In this document: positions 44,801 to 53,249 of the stretch, one piece after another
How positions within the stretch are numbered: the first letter of the stretch is position 1
How the letters are laid out: each line of letters begins with the position of its first letter
Assembly (NCBI GenBank): GCA_902776365.1
Contig: CACYPU010000006.1
Coordinates: 28,062 to 92,061 of the forward strand
DNA: 64,000 bases
Direction of reading: 5' to 3'
Source: an uncultured Bacteroidota bacterium
Lineage (GTDB): Bacteria > Bacteroidota > Bacteroidia > Bacteroidales > P3
The notes under the pieces: generated by a model
The model's database searches: none
The model's input: only the letters and a program-made list of their open reading frames with translations
Told to the model about the DNA's origin: nothing
Program-made: the position numbers and the translations under genes

Positions 44801-44934
44801 GCGCGTACCTCAGTCTCGTTGAGACCTCGTTTCTGCAGTTCTGATTGAGCCATAGACATCATGCTGGGTGACTGGGCAAGCGCCGCCACGGGAAGGGCGG
44901 CGAAGAGCAGCATGGCTATTAAAAATTTCTTCAT
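41860..44934 (-). CDS. wza: Wza-like polysaccharide export protein with many SLBB domains
   Basis: A 1024-residue protein, much longer than E. coli Wza (about 380). Signal peptide 1-21 (ALAQS); a low-complexity Ser/Thr region about 80-135; the Poly_export domain begins at YVLGEGDEIHISIFGSSQ (about 180); then about six or seven SLBB repeats, two nearly identical (FSRTFGLNDQMTLGQAIEYA and FTRTFGLNDRMTVNQAIEYA). A terminal helix about 1000-1020 may cross the outer membrane. First gene of the export operon with its own promoter. Confidence 0.88.
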   Translation of the reverse strand: MKKFLIAMLLFAALPVAALAQSPSMMSMAQSELQKRGLNETEVRARLLENGIDVDNIPPTEYASYQGRVIAILDQMQAEKAKKSEPAKKTVPELTTDNNSNESSAGTTAVTPSGGGETTVTASSATMPQTSIGEAAAEAALEETLTENHVSTTAGDDIYGHSLFTGTSMDVFRTTDGAQAPDTYVLGEGDEIHISIFGSSQTEIHQRIGADGSIQPAGAAKIFLKGMTLAQGRVAIQNKLAQHYAYRSDQIAVTITTARTVTVSIYGEVGVQGGFTLSALNTAFNALAAAGGPTSIGSIRNIQRSRGGKTDRLDLYQYMVGNSKNVLFDLQNGDVLFVPVANNIVRIEGAVRRPMRYEMIEGESLKDLIGYAGGLTYDVYPDFVQIERRQNDELKYLEYNLDDIMSGKTKVVVEGGDVIRIKTSNRPMENFVSIRGDVYYGGNFDFEQNSSLLALIEKAQLKYTARKDYIIVERTSPDETVEFLTIPFPGENGNPDFKLQARDVVTVLAQDSYLEKWTISVGGEVRNPFSRTFGLNDQMTLGQAIEYAGGPTHTARTDYVYIERTRPDLTVEVLTLPFPTDDTDAANFKLQAKDVVRVLSLASFRDVDQITVNGQVREPFTRTFGLNDRMTVNQAIEYAHGLKQSVFPVAYIVRRDLTNPVKRQYIRVNLENDGETLLQPGDVLTIYDNTTYTNVGEVRVSGAVKNPVTTTYDPSITLHDLLMMAGGFEVGAAYDRVEVFRLVIDKKNEAQLELLTLKVDDNYNIIEDPKDKKAPKNFQLQPFDHIVVRMTPNWTKGRYVEVNGRVKYPGVYVLEDNETQLWEIIKKAGGLLDDADPYSTLFRTTGRFRGMIGINLDEISHRKGNLKNPILMDGDVITIPRRENTVVIRAVGTRMNQYVPADFTADQKTISYQGSHSAEWYIKHFAGGYDKDADKWSVTVTYPNNQSEGTGHCLFFFRSTPTVEPGGVITLRMDTEKIRDRERELVEPKEKFDLGAELGRILTTLTSLGSIIIMAYSISRLNNN

Positions 44935-44979
44935 GGTTTGTATAAAAATTTGTTTGACTTCTTATGAATATTTTGAGTG

Positions 44980-45010
44980 CAAAAATACAACTAATTTCCC
45001 AAATAGCAAT
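44980..45010 (-). promoter_or_regulatory. Promoter of the export operon
   Basis: On the minus strand TATTTTTG (44987-44980) with ATTG (45010-45007) 19 nt upstream, close to TTTG-N19-TAnnTTTG. It lies in the 284-nt divergent gap between the wza-like gene and rfbA. Confidence 0.65.
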
Positions 45011-45146
45011 GATTATTTTATAATTTTAATATTTTCGTTGTAGATAGTACTGATAATCTTTTGTTTAGAAATACGCTTTTCTTGCTCTTGGCGCCCCGTA
45101 TTTGCTATTTATTTAGGAAATATATGCGCGAAATAAAAAAAAAGTG

Positions 45147-45154
45147 TATATTTG
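45147..45154 (+). promoter_or_regulatory. Promoter -7 element of the nucleotide-sugar operon
   Basis: TATATTTG matches TAnnTTTG. A -33 box is weak (TATG with a 20-nt spacer). Predicted start near 45161, about 58 nt before rfbA. Confidence 0.55.
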
Positions 45155-45164
45155 CAAATCCTAT

Positions 45165-45188
45165 CCTTGCGCTGTTTTCAGCGTAAGG
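45165..45188 (+). promoter_or_regulatory. Leader hairpin upstream of rfbA
   Basis: Stem ccttgcgctg (45165-45174), loop tttt, cagcgtaagg (45179-45188): 10 bp with one G-U pair, at the predicted 5-prime end of the transcript. It might stabilise the mRNA; role inferred. Confidence 0.45.
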
Positions 45189-45218
45189 CATTGTGTATAA
45201 GATAAAACCGAACAGAGA

Positions 45219-46103
45219 ATGAAAGGTATTGTCCTCGCGGGAGGCTCAGGCACCCGCCTCTATCCTATAACGAAAGGGGTCAGCAAACAGTTGCTCCCCA
45301 TCTATGACAAACCCATGGTATATTACCCCATCAGCGTCCTCATGCTGGCGGGCATACGAGACATACTGATAATTTCGACTCCTCACGATTTGCCGGGATT
45401 CAAGCGTTTGCTTGGTGACGGAAGTGACTTTGGTGTGCGTTTCAGCTATGCCGAGCAGCCGTCGCCCGACGGCCTGGCGCAGGCTTTTATTATTGGAGAG
45501 GAATTCATCGGCGACGATTCCGTGTGTTTGGTGCTGGGTGACAATATCTTCCATGGCAACGGCTTGAGCAAGATGTTGCGGCAGGCAGTCTATAACGTCA
45601 GCGAACTTGGAAAGGCAACGGTCTTTGGCTACTGGGTGGCTGACCCTGAACGCTATGGCGTGGCGGAGTTCGACAACGAGGGCCGGGTGCTTTCCATCGA
45701 GGAGAAACCCAAGGAGCCAAAGTCAAACTATGCCGTGGTAGGACTTTATTTCTATCCCAACAAGGTGGTGCAGGTGGCTAAGAGCATCAAGCCTAGCGCC
45801 CGTGGAGAGCTGGAGATTACCTCTGTCAATCAGGAATTTCTGAAGGATGGTGAGTTGAACGTACAACTTATGGGACGTGGTTTTGCATGGCTCGATACCG
45901 GCACACACGATTCGTTGGCTGAGGCATCGACGTTCATCGAAGTTATAGAAAAACGTCAGGGATTGAAGGTGGCTTGCTTGGAGAGTATTGGATACGAGAA
46001 CGGTTGGTTGTCGGACGATGACATCCGCCGTGTGGCACAGCCCATGATTAAGAACCAGTATGGTCAGTATCTGATGAAAATGGTTGAGAATGAACGTAAT
46101 TAA
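45219..46103 (+). CDS. rfbA: Glucose-1-phosphate thymidylyltransferase
   Basis: A 294-residue enzyme with [28 protein letters not shown] at the N-terminus and VLGDNIFHG, typical of RmlA; length as in the family. Makes dTDP-glucose for rhamnose. First gene of the plus-strand operon. The next gene is rfbC rather than rfbB: the 4,6-dehydratase is not in the window. Confidence 0.95.
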   Translation: MKGIVLAGGSGTRLYPITKGVSKQLLPIYDKPMVYYPISVLMLAGIRDILIISTPHDLPGFKRLLGDGSDFGVRFSYAEQPSPDGLAQAFIIGEEFIGDDSVCLVLGDNIFHGNGLSKMLRQAVYNVSELGKATVFGYWVADPERYGVAEFDNEGRVLSIEEKPKEPKSNYAVVGLYFYPNKVVQVAKSIKPSARGELEITSVNQEFLKDGELNVQLMGRGFAWLDTGTHDSLAEASTFIEVIEKRQGLKVACLESIGYENGWLSDDDIRRVAQPMIKNQYGQYLMKMVENERN

Positions 46104-46644
46104 TACCGAAATAGAAGGACTGAAGATTATCGAGCCCCGCATCTTCGGCGATGCTCGCGGGTATTTTTTCGAGAGTTTCAATGAGAGGGATTTCGTGGAA
46201 CAGACGGGTCTCGAGGTGCGTTTTGTGCAGGACAACGAGTCGAAATCGCGCTACGGCGTGGTCCGTGGTCTGCATTTTCAGAAACCGCCCTTTGCCCAGT
46301 CGAAGTTGGTGCGTGTGGTAAAGGGTCGTGTGCTCGACGTGGCGGTGGACATCCGCAAGGGCTCGCCCACCTATGGTCGTCATGTGGCAGTGGAACTTAC
46401 AGAGGACAATCATCGTCAACTGTTCCTGCCCAAGGGTATGGCCCACGGTTTTGCTGTGCTGAGCGACGAGGTGCTGTTCCAGTATAAATGCGACGAATAC
46501 TACCACCCTGAGTCAGAGGGTGCTATCGCTTGGGACGACCCCGCGTTGGCCATCGACTGGCATTTGCCCAAAGGTGATGTGCTGTTGTCGGAGAAAGACA
46601 GTCATCATCCAAAGTTTAACGAATTTGTAACACCGTTCGAATGA
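46090..46644 (+). CDS. rfbC: dTDP-4-dehydrorhamnose 3,5-epimerase
   Basis: A 184-residue cupin enzyme: [31 protein letters not shown] (His base), [17 protein letters not shown] and FQYKCDEYY. The ATG at 46090 overlaps the rfbA end by 14 nt; an upstream in-frame TTG is not needed. Confidence 0.95.
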   Translation: MNVINTEIEGLKIIEPRIFGDARGYFFESFNERDFVEQTGLEVRFVQDNESKSRYGVVRGLHFQKPPFAQSKLVRVVKGRVLDVAVDIRKGSPTYGRHVAVELTEDNHRQLFLPKGMAHGFAVLSDEVLFQYKCDEYYHPESEGAIAWDDPALAIDWHLPKGDVLLSEKDSHHPKFNEFVTPFE

Positions 46645-47495
46645 ATATTCTAGTCACAGGAGCTAATGGCCAGCTGGGTACCCATTTCCGTCTGCTGGCA
46701 CCCCAATCGGGACACACATGGTTTTTCACTGATGTGGCCGAGTTGGACATCACGTCTCCTGACGCAGTGAACGCCTTGGTTGATGAAAAATCCATAAAGC
46801 TGATTGTTAATTGTGCCGCCTATACCAATGTGGACCGCGCCGAGAACGACGAAGCCACTGCTCTCCGCATTAACGGTGAAGCTGTGGGAATTATGGCTGC
46901 CGCGATGAAGAGAGTAGGGGGAATGTTGATTCATTTCTCCAGCGACTATGTCTTCGGTGGTACGCTCTACAATGCTCCCTGCAGTGAGGAAATGGAGCCT
47001 AACCCCACGGGAGCCTATGGACGCACCAAACTGGCTGGCGAGCAGGCTGCTAAAGGTTGCCGCCACTTGATTTTCCGCACGTCATGGCTCTATAGTGAGT
47101 ACGGCAGGAATTTCCTGCTCACCATGCTCAACCTGACGGCCACGAAACCCGAGTTGCGTGTGGTCTTCGACCAGGTAGGCACCCCCACCTATGCTGGCGA
47201 TCTGGCCAAGGGAGTCTTTACGATTATTGAAAGCGGTGACTATCTGCAGCATGAGGGCATCTTCAACTTCGCTAATGAGGGTGTCTGCAGCTGGTACGAT
47301 TTCACCAAGGAGATAGCCCGTCAGAGCGGTCATACCGCCTGTCGCATTCTCCCCTGCCACAGCAATGAGTACCCCAGCCCTGTCAAGAGGCCTGCCTACT
47401 CGGTGCTTGACAAAACCAAATTCAAGAATACCTTCCACCAAGAGATACCCTACTGGACTGACAGCGTGGCGGTTTGTTTAAAAAATATAAAATGA
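46641..47495 (+). CDS. rfbD: dTDP-4-dehydrorhamnose reductase
   Basis: A 284-residue SDR: VTGANGQLG (5-13), SDYVF (101-105) and YGRTK (Tyr126, Lys130). Final step of dTDP-L-rhamnose synthesis. ATGA overlaps with both neighbours. Confidence 0.95.
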   Translation: MNILVTGANGQLGTHFRLLAPQSGHTWFFTDVAELDITSPDAVNALVDEKSIKLIVNCAAYTNVDRAENDEATALRINGEAVGIMAAAMKRVGGMLIHFSSDYVFGGTLYNAPCSEEMEPNPTGAYGRTKLAGEQAAKGCRHLIFRTSWLYSEYGRNFLLTMLNLTATKPELRVVFDQVGTPTYAGDLAKGVFTIIESGDYLQHEGIFNFANEGVCSWYDFTKEIARQSGHTACRILPCHSNEYPSPVKRPAYSVLDKTKFKNTFHQEIPYWTDSVAVCLKNIK

Positions 47496-48445
47496 AGAAT
47501 TTTGCACTTATAGGAGTTGGCGGATACATCGCTCCACGTCACTTGAAGGCTATCAAGGAGACGGGCAACGAGTTGATTTCTGCCTACGACAAAAACGACT
47601 CTGTCGGAATCATTGACAGTTACTTCCCCCGTGCTTCTTTTTTTACTGAGCAGGAACTCTTTGACCGCCACAATAATCATGTGAAGGCCAATGGAATTAA
47701 CATTGATTATTTGACGGTATGCTCGCCCAATTACCTGCATGATGCCCACACTCGTTACGGCCTCCGCTTGGGCTGTGATGTTATCTGCGAGAAACCCGTG
47801 GTTCTCAGCCCGTGGAATATCGACGCTTTGGAGCAGGTGGAGAAAGAGACAGGCCACCGTGCCTACACCATCTTCCAACTGAGGCTCCATCCTTCGGTGG
47901 TGGCGCTCAAGAAGAAGATAGAAGAGGGTCCGAAAGACAAGATTTACGATGTTGACCTCACCTATATCACGCCTCGCGGCTACTGGTACTATACCTCATG
48001 GAAAGGCAATATTCAGAAGAGCGGCGGTGTGGCTACCAACATCGGCGTGCACTTTTACGACATGTTGCAGTGGGTCTTCGGTCCGGTGCAGAAGAGTGTG
48101 GTGAATGTGTCCAGTCACGACAGGGTGGCTGGTTACCTTGAACTGCGACAGGCACGTGTGCGTTATTTCCTCAGCATCAATGGGGAACACCTGCCAGAAG
48201 GCCACGTAGGCAGCTATCGCGCTATTTTGGTCGACGGCGAAGAGTTTGAGTTCAGCCAAGGCTTTACCGACCTCCACACTCGCAGCTATGAGGAAATTCT
48301 TGCTGGTCGTGGATTCCATATCACTGAAGCCAGAGAATGCATCCAGACGGTTTATGACATCCGCCATGCCGAACCTGTCGGTCTCACGGGCGACTATCAC
48401 CCCATGGCGAAATATCCCTTAACCAAACACCCCTTCGGATGGTAA
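47492..48445 (+). CDS. wbpB: Gfo/Idh/MocA oxidoreductase, WbpB/WlbA-like
   Basis: A 317-residue protein: [22 protein letters not shown] (Rossmann), [10 protein letters not shown] and [11 protein letters not shown] (EKP catalytic Lys). Close in form to WbpB/WlbA, which oxidises UDP-GlcNAc uronate at C3. The order wbpB-wbpD-wbpE-wbpA in this operon supports the assignment. Start at ATG 47492 (ATGA overlap with rfbD); an upstream TTG is ignored. Confidence 0.87.
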   Translation: MKNFALIGVGGYIAPRHLKAIKETGNELISAYDKNDSVGIIDSYFPRASFFTEQELFDRHNNHVKANGINIDYLTVCSPNYLHDAHTRYGLRLGCDVICEKPVVLSPWNIDALEQVEKETGHRAYTIFQLRLHPSVVALKKKIEEGPKDKIYDVDLTYITPRGYWYYTSWKGNIQKSGGVATNIGVHFYDMLQWVFGPVQKSVVNVSSHDRVAGYLELRQARVRYFLSINGEHLPEGHVGSYRAILVDGEEFEFSQGFTDLHTRSYEEILAGRGFHITEARECIQTVYDIRHAEPVGLTGDYHPMAKYPLTKHPFGW

Positions 48446-48918
48446 ACGATGTGTTCATACATGAAAGTTCGTATGTTGACGACGGCGTGACCTTGGGCAA
48501 AGGAACTAAGGTGTGGCATTTCTGCCACATCCAGAGTGGAGCCGTGTTGGGGGAGAACTGTTCTCTGGGTCAAAATGTCAATGTCGGTCCCAACGTCAAG
48601 ATTGGCAATGGTGTCCGCATCCAGAACAATGTTTCGGTCTATGAAGGCGTGGAGATTGAGGACAACGTCTTCCTTGGACCCAGCTGCGTCTTCACCAATG
48701 TGCTGATGCCGCGAGCCGACAAGTCGGTGCATGGCAAGTATGAACGCACGCTGGTGCGCGAGGGTGCCTCGCTGGGAGCCAACTGTACCATCGTCTGTGG
48801 TCACACCATCGGCCGTCGTGCGCTGGTGGCTGCCGGATCTGTGGTGACCAAAGACGTTCCTGATTATGCCATCGTTGCTGGTGTTCCGGCAAAAATCATT
48901 GGAAAAACAGAAGAATAG
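48439..48918 (+). CDS. wbpD: UDP-3-amino-uronate N-acetyltransferase, WbpD/WlbB-like
   Basis: A 159-residue left-handed beta-helix protein: [56 protein letters not shown] and [16 protein letters not shown] are the WbpD/WlbB blocks. N-acetylates the amino group placed by wbpE. Overlaps wbpB by 7 nt. Confidence 0.88.
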   Translation: MVNDVFIHESSYVDDGVTLGKGTKVWHFCHIQSGAVLGENCSLGQNVNVGPNVKIGNGVRIQNNVSVYEGVEIEDNVFLGPSCVFTNVLMPRADKSVHGKYERTLVREGASLGANCTIVCGHTIGRRALVAAGSVVTKDVPDYAIVAGVPAKIIGKTEE

Positions 48919-48919
48919 A

Positions 48920-50011
48920 ATGCAGTTCAGAGACCTACATAGACAGTACGAGGCCATGCGCGTCGAAATGGACGAAGCCCTTTTGGGAGCCGCGCGCAGT
49001 GGAGCCTATATCCTGGGATCGCAGGTGGCTGAGTTGGAGCAGCAGCTGGCCGACTATGTGGGGGTGAAGCATTGCATCACCTGCGCCAACGGTACTGATG
49101 CTCTACGGATGGCCTTGATGGCTCTCGGTATCGGTCCTGGTGATGCCGTCTTTGTGCCCGACTTCACCTTCTTCGCCACTGCCGAAGCAGTGGCCATGGT
49201 GGGAGCAAAGCCGATATTTGTCGATGTAGATGAGAATACGTTCAATATCGATGATGTTGACTTGTGTAATAAAATTCGAGATAACCAAAACGAGGAACTT
49301 GCTCTGAGAGCGGTAATTGCCGTTGATCTTTTTGGGCGGCCAGCCGACTATGACCGTCTTCAAAAGGTCTGCGAGATGTATGGATTGTTACTTGTAGAGG
49401 ACGGTGCTCAAGGCTTTGGCGGTAGCATCAATGGCCGCAAGGCATGCTCCTTCGGTGACATCAGCACCACCTCGTTTTTCCCTGCCAAGCCGCTGGGGTG
49501 CTATGGCGACGGCGGCGCACTCTTCACCGACAACGACGAATGGGCCGCTCTGTTGCGTTCCCTCCGTGTACATGGCAAGGGCACAGACAAATATGACAAT
49601 GTTCGTCTTGGCCTGAACTCGCGTCTCGATACCTTGCAAGCCGCTGTGCTGCAGGTGAAGATGAAGCATTTTGACGAGGAACTCAAGGCAGTCAACCATG
49701 TGGCAAAAAGATATACTGAGTTGCTCTCAGGCAAGGTGACGACACCTGTCGTACCTCAAGGATACACCTCTTCTTGGGCGCAGTATACCATACAGGCAGA
49801 CAACCGCGATGAAATACAGTCTCGCCTCAAGGCTGCCGGTATCCCTTCGATGGTCTACTATCCTCGCACCATGAGTCAGCAGACGGCCTTTGCTGAACTT
49901 GAACAAACACCCTGCCTCGTGGCCGAGCGACTGGCACACACCGTCCTCTCGCTCCCCATGCACCCTTATTTGACTGATGAAGAAATAGAAAAAGTAGCCT
50001 CCCTGATATGA
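48920..50011 (+). CDS. wbpE: DegT/DnrJ/EryC1 aminotransferase, WbpE-like
   Basis: A 363-residue PLP enzyme: GSQVAELEQQLADYVGVKHCITCANGTDAL, DFTFFATAEA, VEDGAQGFGG and SFFPAKPLGCYGDGGA with the Schiff-base Lys190. The start at MQFRDLHRQY (ATG 48920, 1 nt after the previous stop) is preferred over an in-frame ATG at 48866. Transaminates the 3-keto sugar made by wbpB. Confidence 0.9.
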   Translation: MQFRDLHRQYEAMRVEMDEALLGAARSGAYILGSQVAELEQQLADYVGVKHCITCANGTDALRMALMALGIGPGDAVFVPDFTFFATAEAVAMVGAKPIFVDVDENTFNIDDVDLCNKIRDNQNEELALRAVIAVDLFGRPADYDRLQKVCEMYGLLLVEDGAQGFGGSINGRKACSFGDISTTSFFPAKPLGCYGDGGALFTDNDEWAALLRSLRVHGKGTDKYDNVRLGLNSRLDTLQAAVLQVKMKHFDEELKAVNHVAKRYTELLSGKVTTPVVPQGYTSSWAQYTIQADNRDEIQSRLKAAGIPSMVYYPRTMSQQTAFAELEQTPCLVAERLAHTVLSLPMHPYLTDEEIEKVASLI

Positions 50012-51270
50012 TTACATTGAGCGACATAAGAATCTGTGTGATAGGCCTCGGCTACGTAGGCCTCCCACTGGCGCGCCTCTTCTCGACGAAGTATCCCACC
50101 GTGGGCTTCGACGTCAACTCCAGCCGTGTGGAATCTCTTATGCGGGGCCACGATACTACCCTTGAGGTGGAGGATGACTTGCTGCAGGATGCCATACGCA
50201 ACCACGGCTTCCGCTGCACCTCGTCACTCGACGATATCAAGGATAGCAACGTATATATCGTCGCTGTACCCACGCCTGTCGACGACAACAACCGTCCCGA
50301 CCTCACCCCCCTTATCGGTGCTTCCGAGGTGGTTGGTAAAGTCATCTCTAGAGGCGACATTGTCATCTACGAAAGCACCGTTTACCCTGGAGTTACTGAA
50401 GAAGAATGTCTACCGACAGTCGAGCGAGTGTCGGCATTGAAAATCAACGTTGACTTCTATGCCGGCTATAGCCCCGAACGCATTAACCCCGGTGATAAAC
50501 AGCACCGTGTGGAGACAATAAAGAAAGTTACCTCTGGTTCCACCCCCGAGGTCGCCGACCTTGTCGATGCCCTCTACAACTCTGTGCTTCTCAATGGTAC
50601 CCACAAAGCGTCATCCATCAAGGTGGCCGAGGCTAGCAAAATTATAGAAAACAGCCAGCGTGATGTCAATATTGCTTTTGTCAACGAGTTGGCTAAAATA
50701 TTCAATGCCATGGGCATCGACACCAATGACGTACTCGATGCTGCCGCCTCTAAATGGAACTTCATCAAGATGAAGCCGGGCCTCGTGGGTGGCCACTGCA
50801 TTTCGGTTGATCCTTACTACCTCATCCAAAAGTCGCAACTTTATGGTGTGTTACCACGTGTGATGAGTAACGCCCGCCGCCTCAACAATTCCATGGGGGC
50901 TTATGTGGCCAATCAAACAATCAAGCAAATGAATCTTAAAGGTGTGCCAGTCAAAGATGCCCGCATTCTCATCCTTGGATTCACTTTCAAAGAGAATTGT
51001 CCCGATACCCGCAATACCAAGGTTGTCGATATATATCATACCCTTCGCGAATACACGCCTAATATTACTATCTATGATCCGTGGGTGAAAAACGACAAGA
51101 AAAATGTGGAAAATGGGAAGTGCCCTGAGGGACCGTTCGATGTGGCTATCCTTGCCGTCGCCCACGACTGTTTCCGCGATCTCGACATCCGTTCTCTTGT
51201 CCCCGAACCAGGCGTAGTCTACGACGTTAAAGGTTTCCTTCCTCGTAATATAATTGATGCAAGATTGTAA
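50008..51270 (+). CDS. wbpA: UDP-N-acetylhexosamine 6-dehydrogenase (WbpA/TviB-like)
   Basis: A 420-residue enzyme: ICVIGLGYVGLPLA (NAD), YESTVYPGVTEEECLP, YSPERINPGD and GGHCISVDPYYL with catalytic Cys264. PERINPGD is typical of the UDP-GlcNAc/GalNAc dehydrogenase group. It would feed the wbpB/E/D steps to UDP-GlcNAc(3NAc)A. ATGA overlap with wbpE. Confidence 0.88.
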   Translation: MITLSDIRICVIGLGYVGLPLARLFSTKYPTVGFDVNSSRVESLMRGHDTTLEVEDDLLQDAIRNHGFRCTSSLDDIKDSNVYIVAVPTPVDDNNRPDLTPLIGASEVVGKVISRGDIVIYESTVYPGVTEEECLPTVERVSALKINVDFYAGYSPERINPGDKQHRVETIKKVTSGSTPEVADLVDALYNSVLLNGTHKASSIKVAEASKIIENSQRDVNIAFVNELAKIFNAMGIDTNDVLDAAASKWNFIKMKPGLVGGHCISVDPYYLIQKSQLYGVLPRVMSNARRLNNSMGAYVANQTIKQMNLKGVPVKDARILILGFTFKENCPDTRNTKVVDIYHTLREYTPNITIYDPWVKNDKKNVENGKCPEGPFDVAILAVAHDCFRDLDIRSLVPEPGVVYDVKGFLPRNIIDARL

Positions 51271-51284
51271 AAAAAAGATGCTAT

Positions 51285-53243
51285 ATGAAAAATATTTCTC
51301 GTGAACCGTTAACCAAAAGAATCCCGTTCTATTTTGTCAAGAAGTATCGCCACTCGACCATCTCTCAGTGGGTGATTCTGGCTCTTGACATCTTGATGTT
51401 CGTTTTGGCGTTCTCATTGACGGAGGCTTTCCGCAACGGAGGCTTCGACGTAATTCCATATCGGGGCATCTTTGTCAAGTTCATATGGTCGCTGATGCTC
51501 ACTGTCATTTTTTTCTTTGCCGCGGGAAGCTACAAGGGCATCATTCGCCATGCTGGTATGTCGGATATCCGAAAACTCATCTTCGCCACTGTTGCACCCT
51601 TATTGCTCTGTTGGATTTTCAACTTCATCAATAACCAGATCCCCGACCGTATCGTCTTGACAGAGTATCTCTTCTCCTATCGTGAGGCAACAATGCTCTA
51701 TTTGATCTTGGGTGTGATGATGATTGTGTCTCGACTTTTCATGCAGCGCGTCTATAATGAATACTTCCGCCGTCGCCGTCCTACGGTCAACGTGGTCATC
51801 TATGGCGCTGGTGCCGCCGGTATCATCGCTTACAACGCCTTGCATCAGGAATCCAACTATGAATACCATGTGGAGGCTTTCATCGACGACGACATGTCGA
51901 AGGTTAATCAGCAACTAAACGGTGTCCCCGTGATGCGTGCCCGTTCAGTGTTGAATCCTAAGTTTATCAAGTCCAAGGAAATTACTCAACTTATCATCGC
52001 CATCCCTACTATCCGCATGCTCCACAAGCAGGCCATCACTAACAAAGCCCTCGACCTCGGCATGACCGTCAAGGCGGTGCCGCATGTCAGCATGTGGTTC
52101 AACGGTTCCTTCTCTGCCAACCAGATTCAGGACATTAAGATTGAAGACCTGCTCGAGCGCGAACCCATCAAGATGGACAACGTCAACATCGTTCGCGAGG
52201 TGGTCGACAAGGTGGTCCTCGTCACCGGCGCCGCAGGCTCCATAGGCTCCGAGATTTGCCGTCAGCTCATGCGCTATCAGCCCAAGAAAGTCATCATGCT
52301 CGATCAGGCCGAAAGCCCCATGTACGACCTCCAGTTCGAGCTGAAGAACACCTACCACGACCAGCTCGAACGCATGGAATTCGTTATCGCCAATGTCAAG
52401 GACAAGGCTCGTATGGAGGAGGTTTTCGAGACCTTCCATCCCAACCTCGTCTATCACGCCGCTGCCTACAAACATGTGCCTTTTATGGAGGAAAATCCTT
52501 ATGAGGCAGTCTATATCAACGTCTTCGGCACCCGCAATGTGGCCGACCTCGCCATCAAGTACGGTGTCCAGAAGTTCGTCATGATTTCCACCGACAAGGC
52601 CGTGAATCCCACCAATGTGATGGGTGCCACCAAGCGTATGGCCGAAATCTACATCCAGAGCCGCTCCACCGAACAAACCCATTTCGTCACCACCCGCTTT
52701 GGCAACGTTCTCGGCTCCAACGGTTCTGTTATCCCGCTCTTCAAGAAACAGCTCGCGGCCGGTGGTCCGCTCACGGTGACCCACAAGGACATCATCCGCT
52801 TCTTCATGACCATCCCCGAAGCCTGTAATCTCGTCCTCGAGGCTGGCGCTATGGGCGAAGGTGGCGACATCTTCGTCTTCGACATGGGCAAGCCTGTCAA
52901 GATTTACGATATGGCCAAGAAGATGATACAGCTTTCTGGCCGCCATGGCATTGAAATCAAGGAGATAGGCCTCCGTCCGGGTGAAAAACTCTACGAGGAA
53001 CTCCTTGCCACCAAGGAGAACACCATCCCCACCTACCACCCGAAGATTATGCGTGCTCAGGTGCGCAAGTACCCGCTCGAAGCCATCGACCGCGAGTACA
53101 ACGAGCTTTGGGGCATCCTCGAAGGCATGGACGACATGAAGATTGTGGCCAAGATGAAGAATATCGTGCCTGAATTCCTATCTAATAACTCAATCTACTG
53201 TAAATTAGATACTTCTACCCCCCCCCCTCAGCGCGTTGAGTAA
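51285..53243 (+). CDS. Membrane-anchored UDP-GlcNAc 4,6-dehydratase (WbpM/CapD-like)
   Basis: A 652-residue protein with four N-terminal membrane helices (about 26-155), a CoA-binding-like domain with GAGAAG (174-179) and an SDR domain with GAAGSIGSE (315-323), STDK (435-438) and an M446-xxx-K450 pair in place of Tyr-xxx-Lys, as in the large WbpM class. Makes a UDP-4-keto-6-deoxy sugar. The last residues (KLDTSTPPPQRVE) are encoded over a run of ten C. Confidence 0.92.
   Translation: MKNISREPLTKRIPFYFVKKYRHSTISQWVILALDILMFVLAFSLTEAFRNGGFDVIPYRGIFVKFIWSLMLTVIFFFAAGSYKGIIRHAGMSDIRKLIFATVAPLLLCWIFNFINNQIPDRIVLTEYLFSYREATMLYLILGVMMIVSRLFMQRVYNEYFRRRRPTVNVVIYGAGAAGIIAYNALHQESNYEYHVEAFIDDDMSKVNQQLNGVPVMRARSVLNPKFIKSKEITQLIIAIPTIRMLHKQAITNKALDLGMTVKAVPHVSMWFNGSFSANQIQDIKIEDLLEREPIKMDNVNIVREVVDKVVLVTGAAGSIGSEICRQLMRYQPKKVIMLDQAESPMYDLQFELKNTYHDQLERMEFVIANVKDKARMEEVFETFHPNLVYHAAAYKHVPFMEENPYEAVYINVFGTRNVADLAIKYGVQKFVMISTDKAVNPTNVMGATKRMAEIYIQSRSTEQTHFVTTRFGNVLGSNGSVIPLFKKQLAAGGPLTVTHKDIIRFFMTIPEACNLVLEAGAMGEGGDIFVFDMGKPVKIYDMAKKMIQLSGRHGIEIKEIGLRPGEKLYEELLATKENTIPTYHPKIMRAQVRKYPLEAIDREYNELWGILEGMDDMKIVAKMKNIVPEFLSNNSIYCKLDTSTPPPQRVE
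53218..53227. repeat. Poly-C tract at the 3-prime end of the WbpM-like gene
   Basis: Ten consecutive C, 16 nt before the stop codon. A one-base change would alter only the last few residues and the distance to the next start (53250). Confidence 0.9.
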
Positions 53244-53249
53244 TAAATA

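Noticed and set aside
42682-44844. 720-codon plus-strand open frame
   Set aside because: Antisense of the Wza-like gene; its length comes from GC-rich codon bias on the opposite strand, with no recognisable domain.
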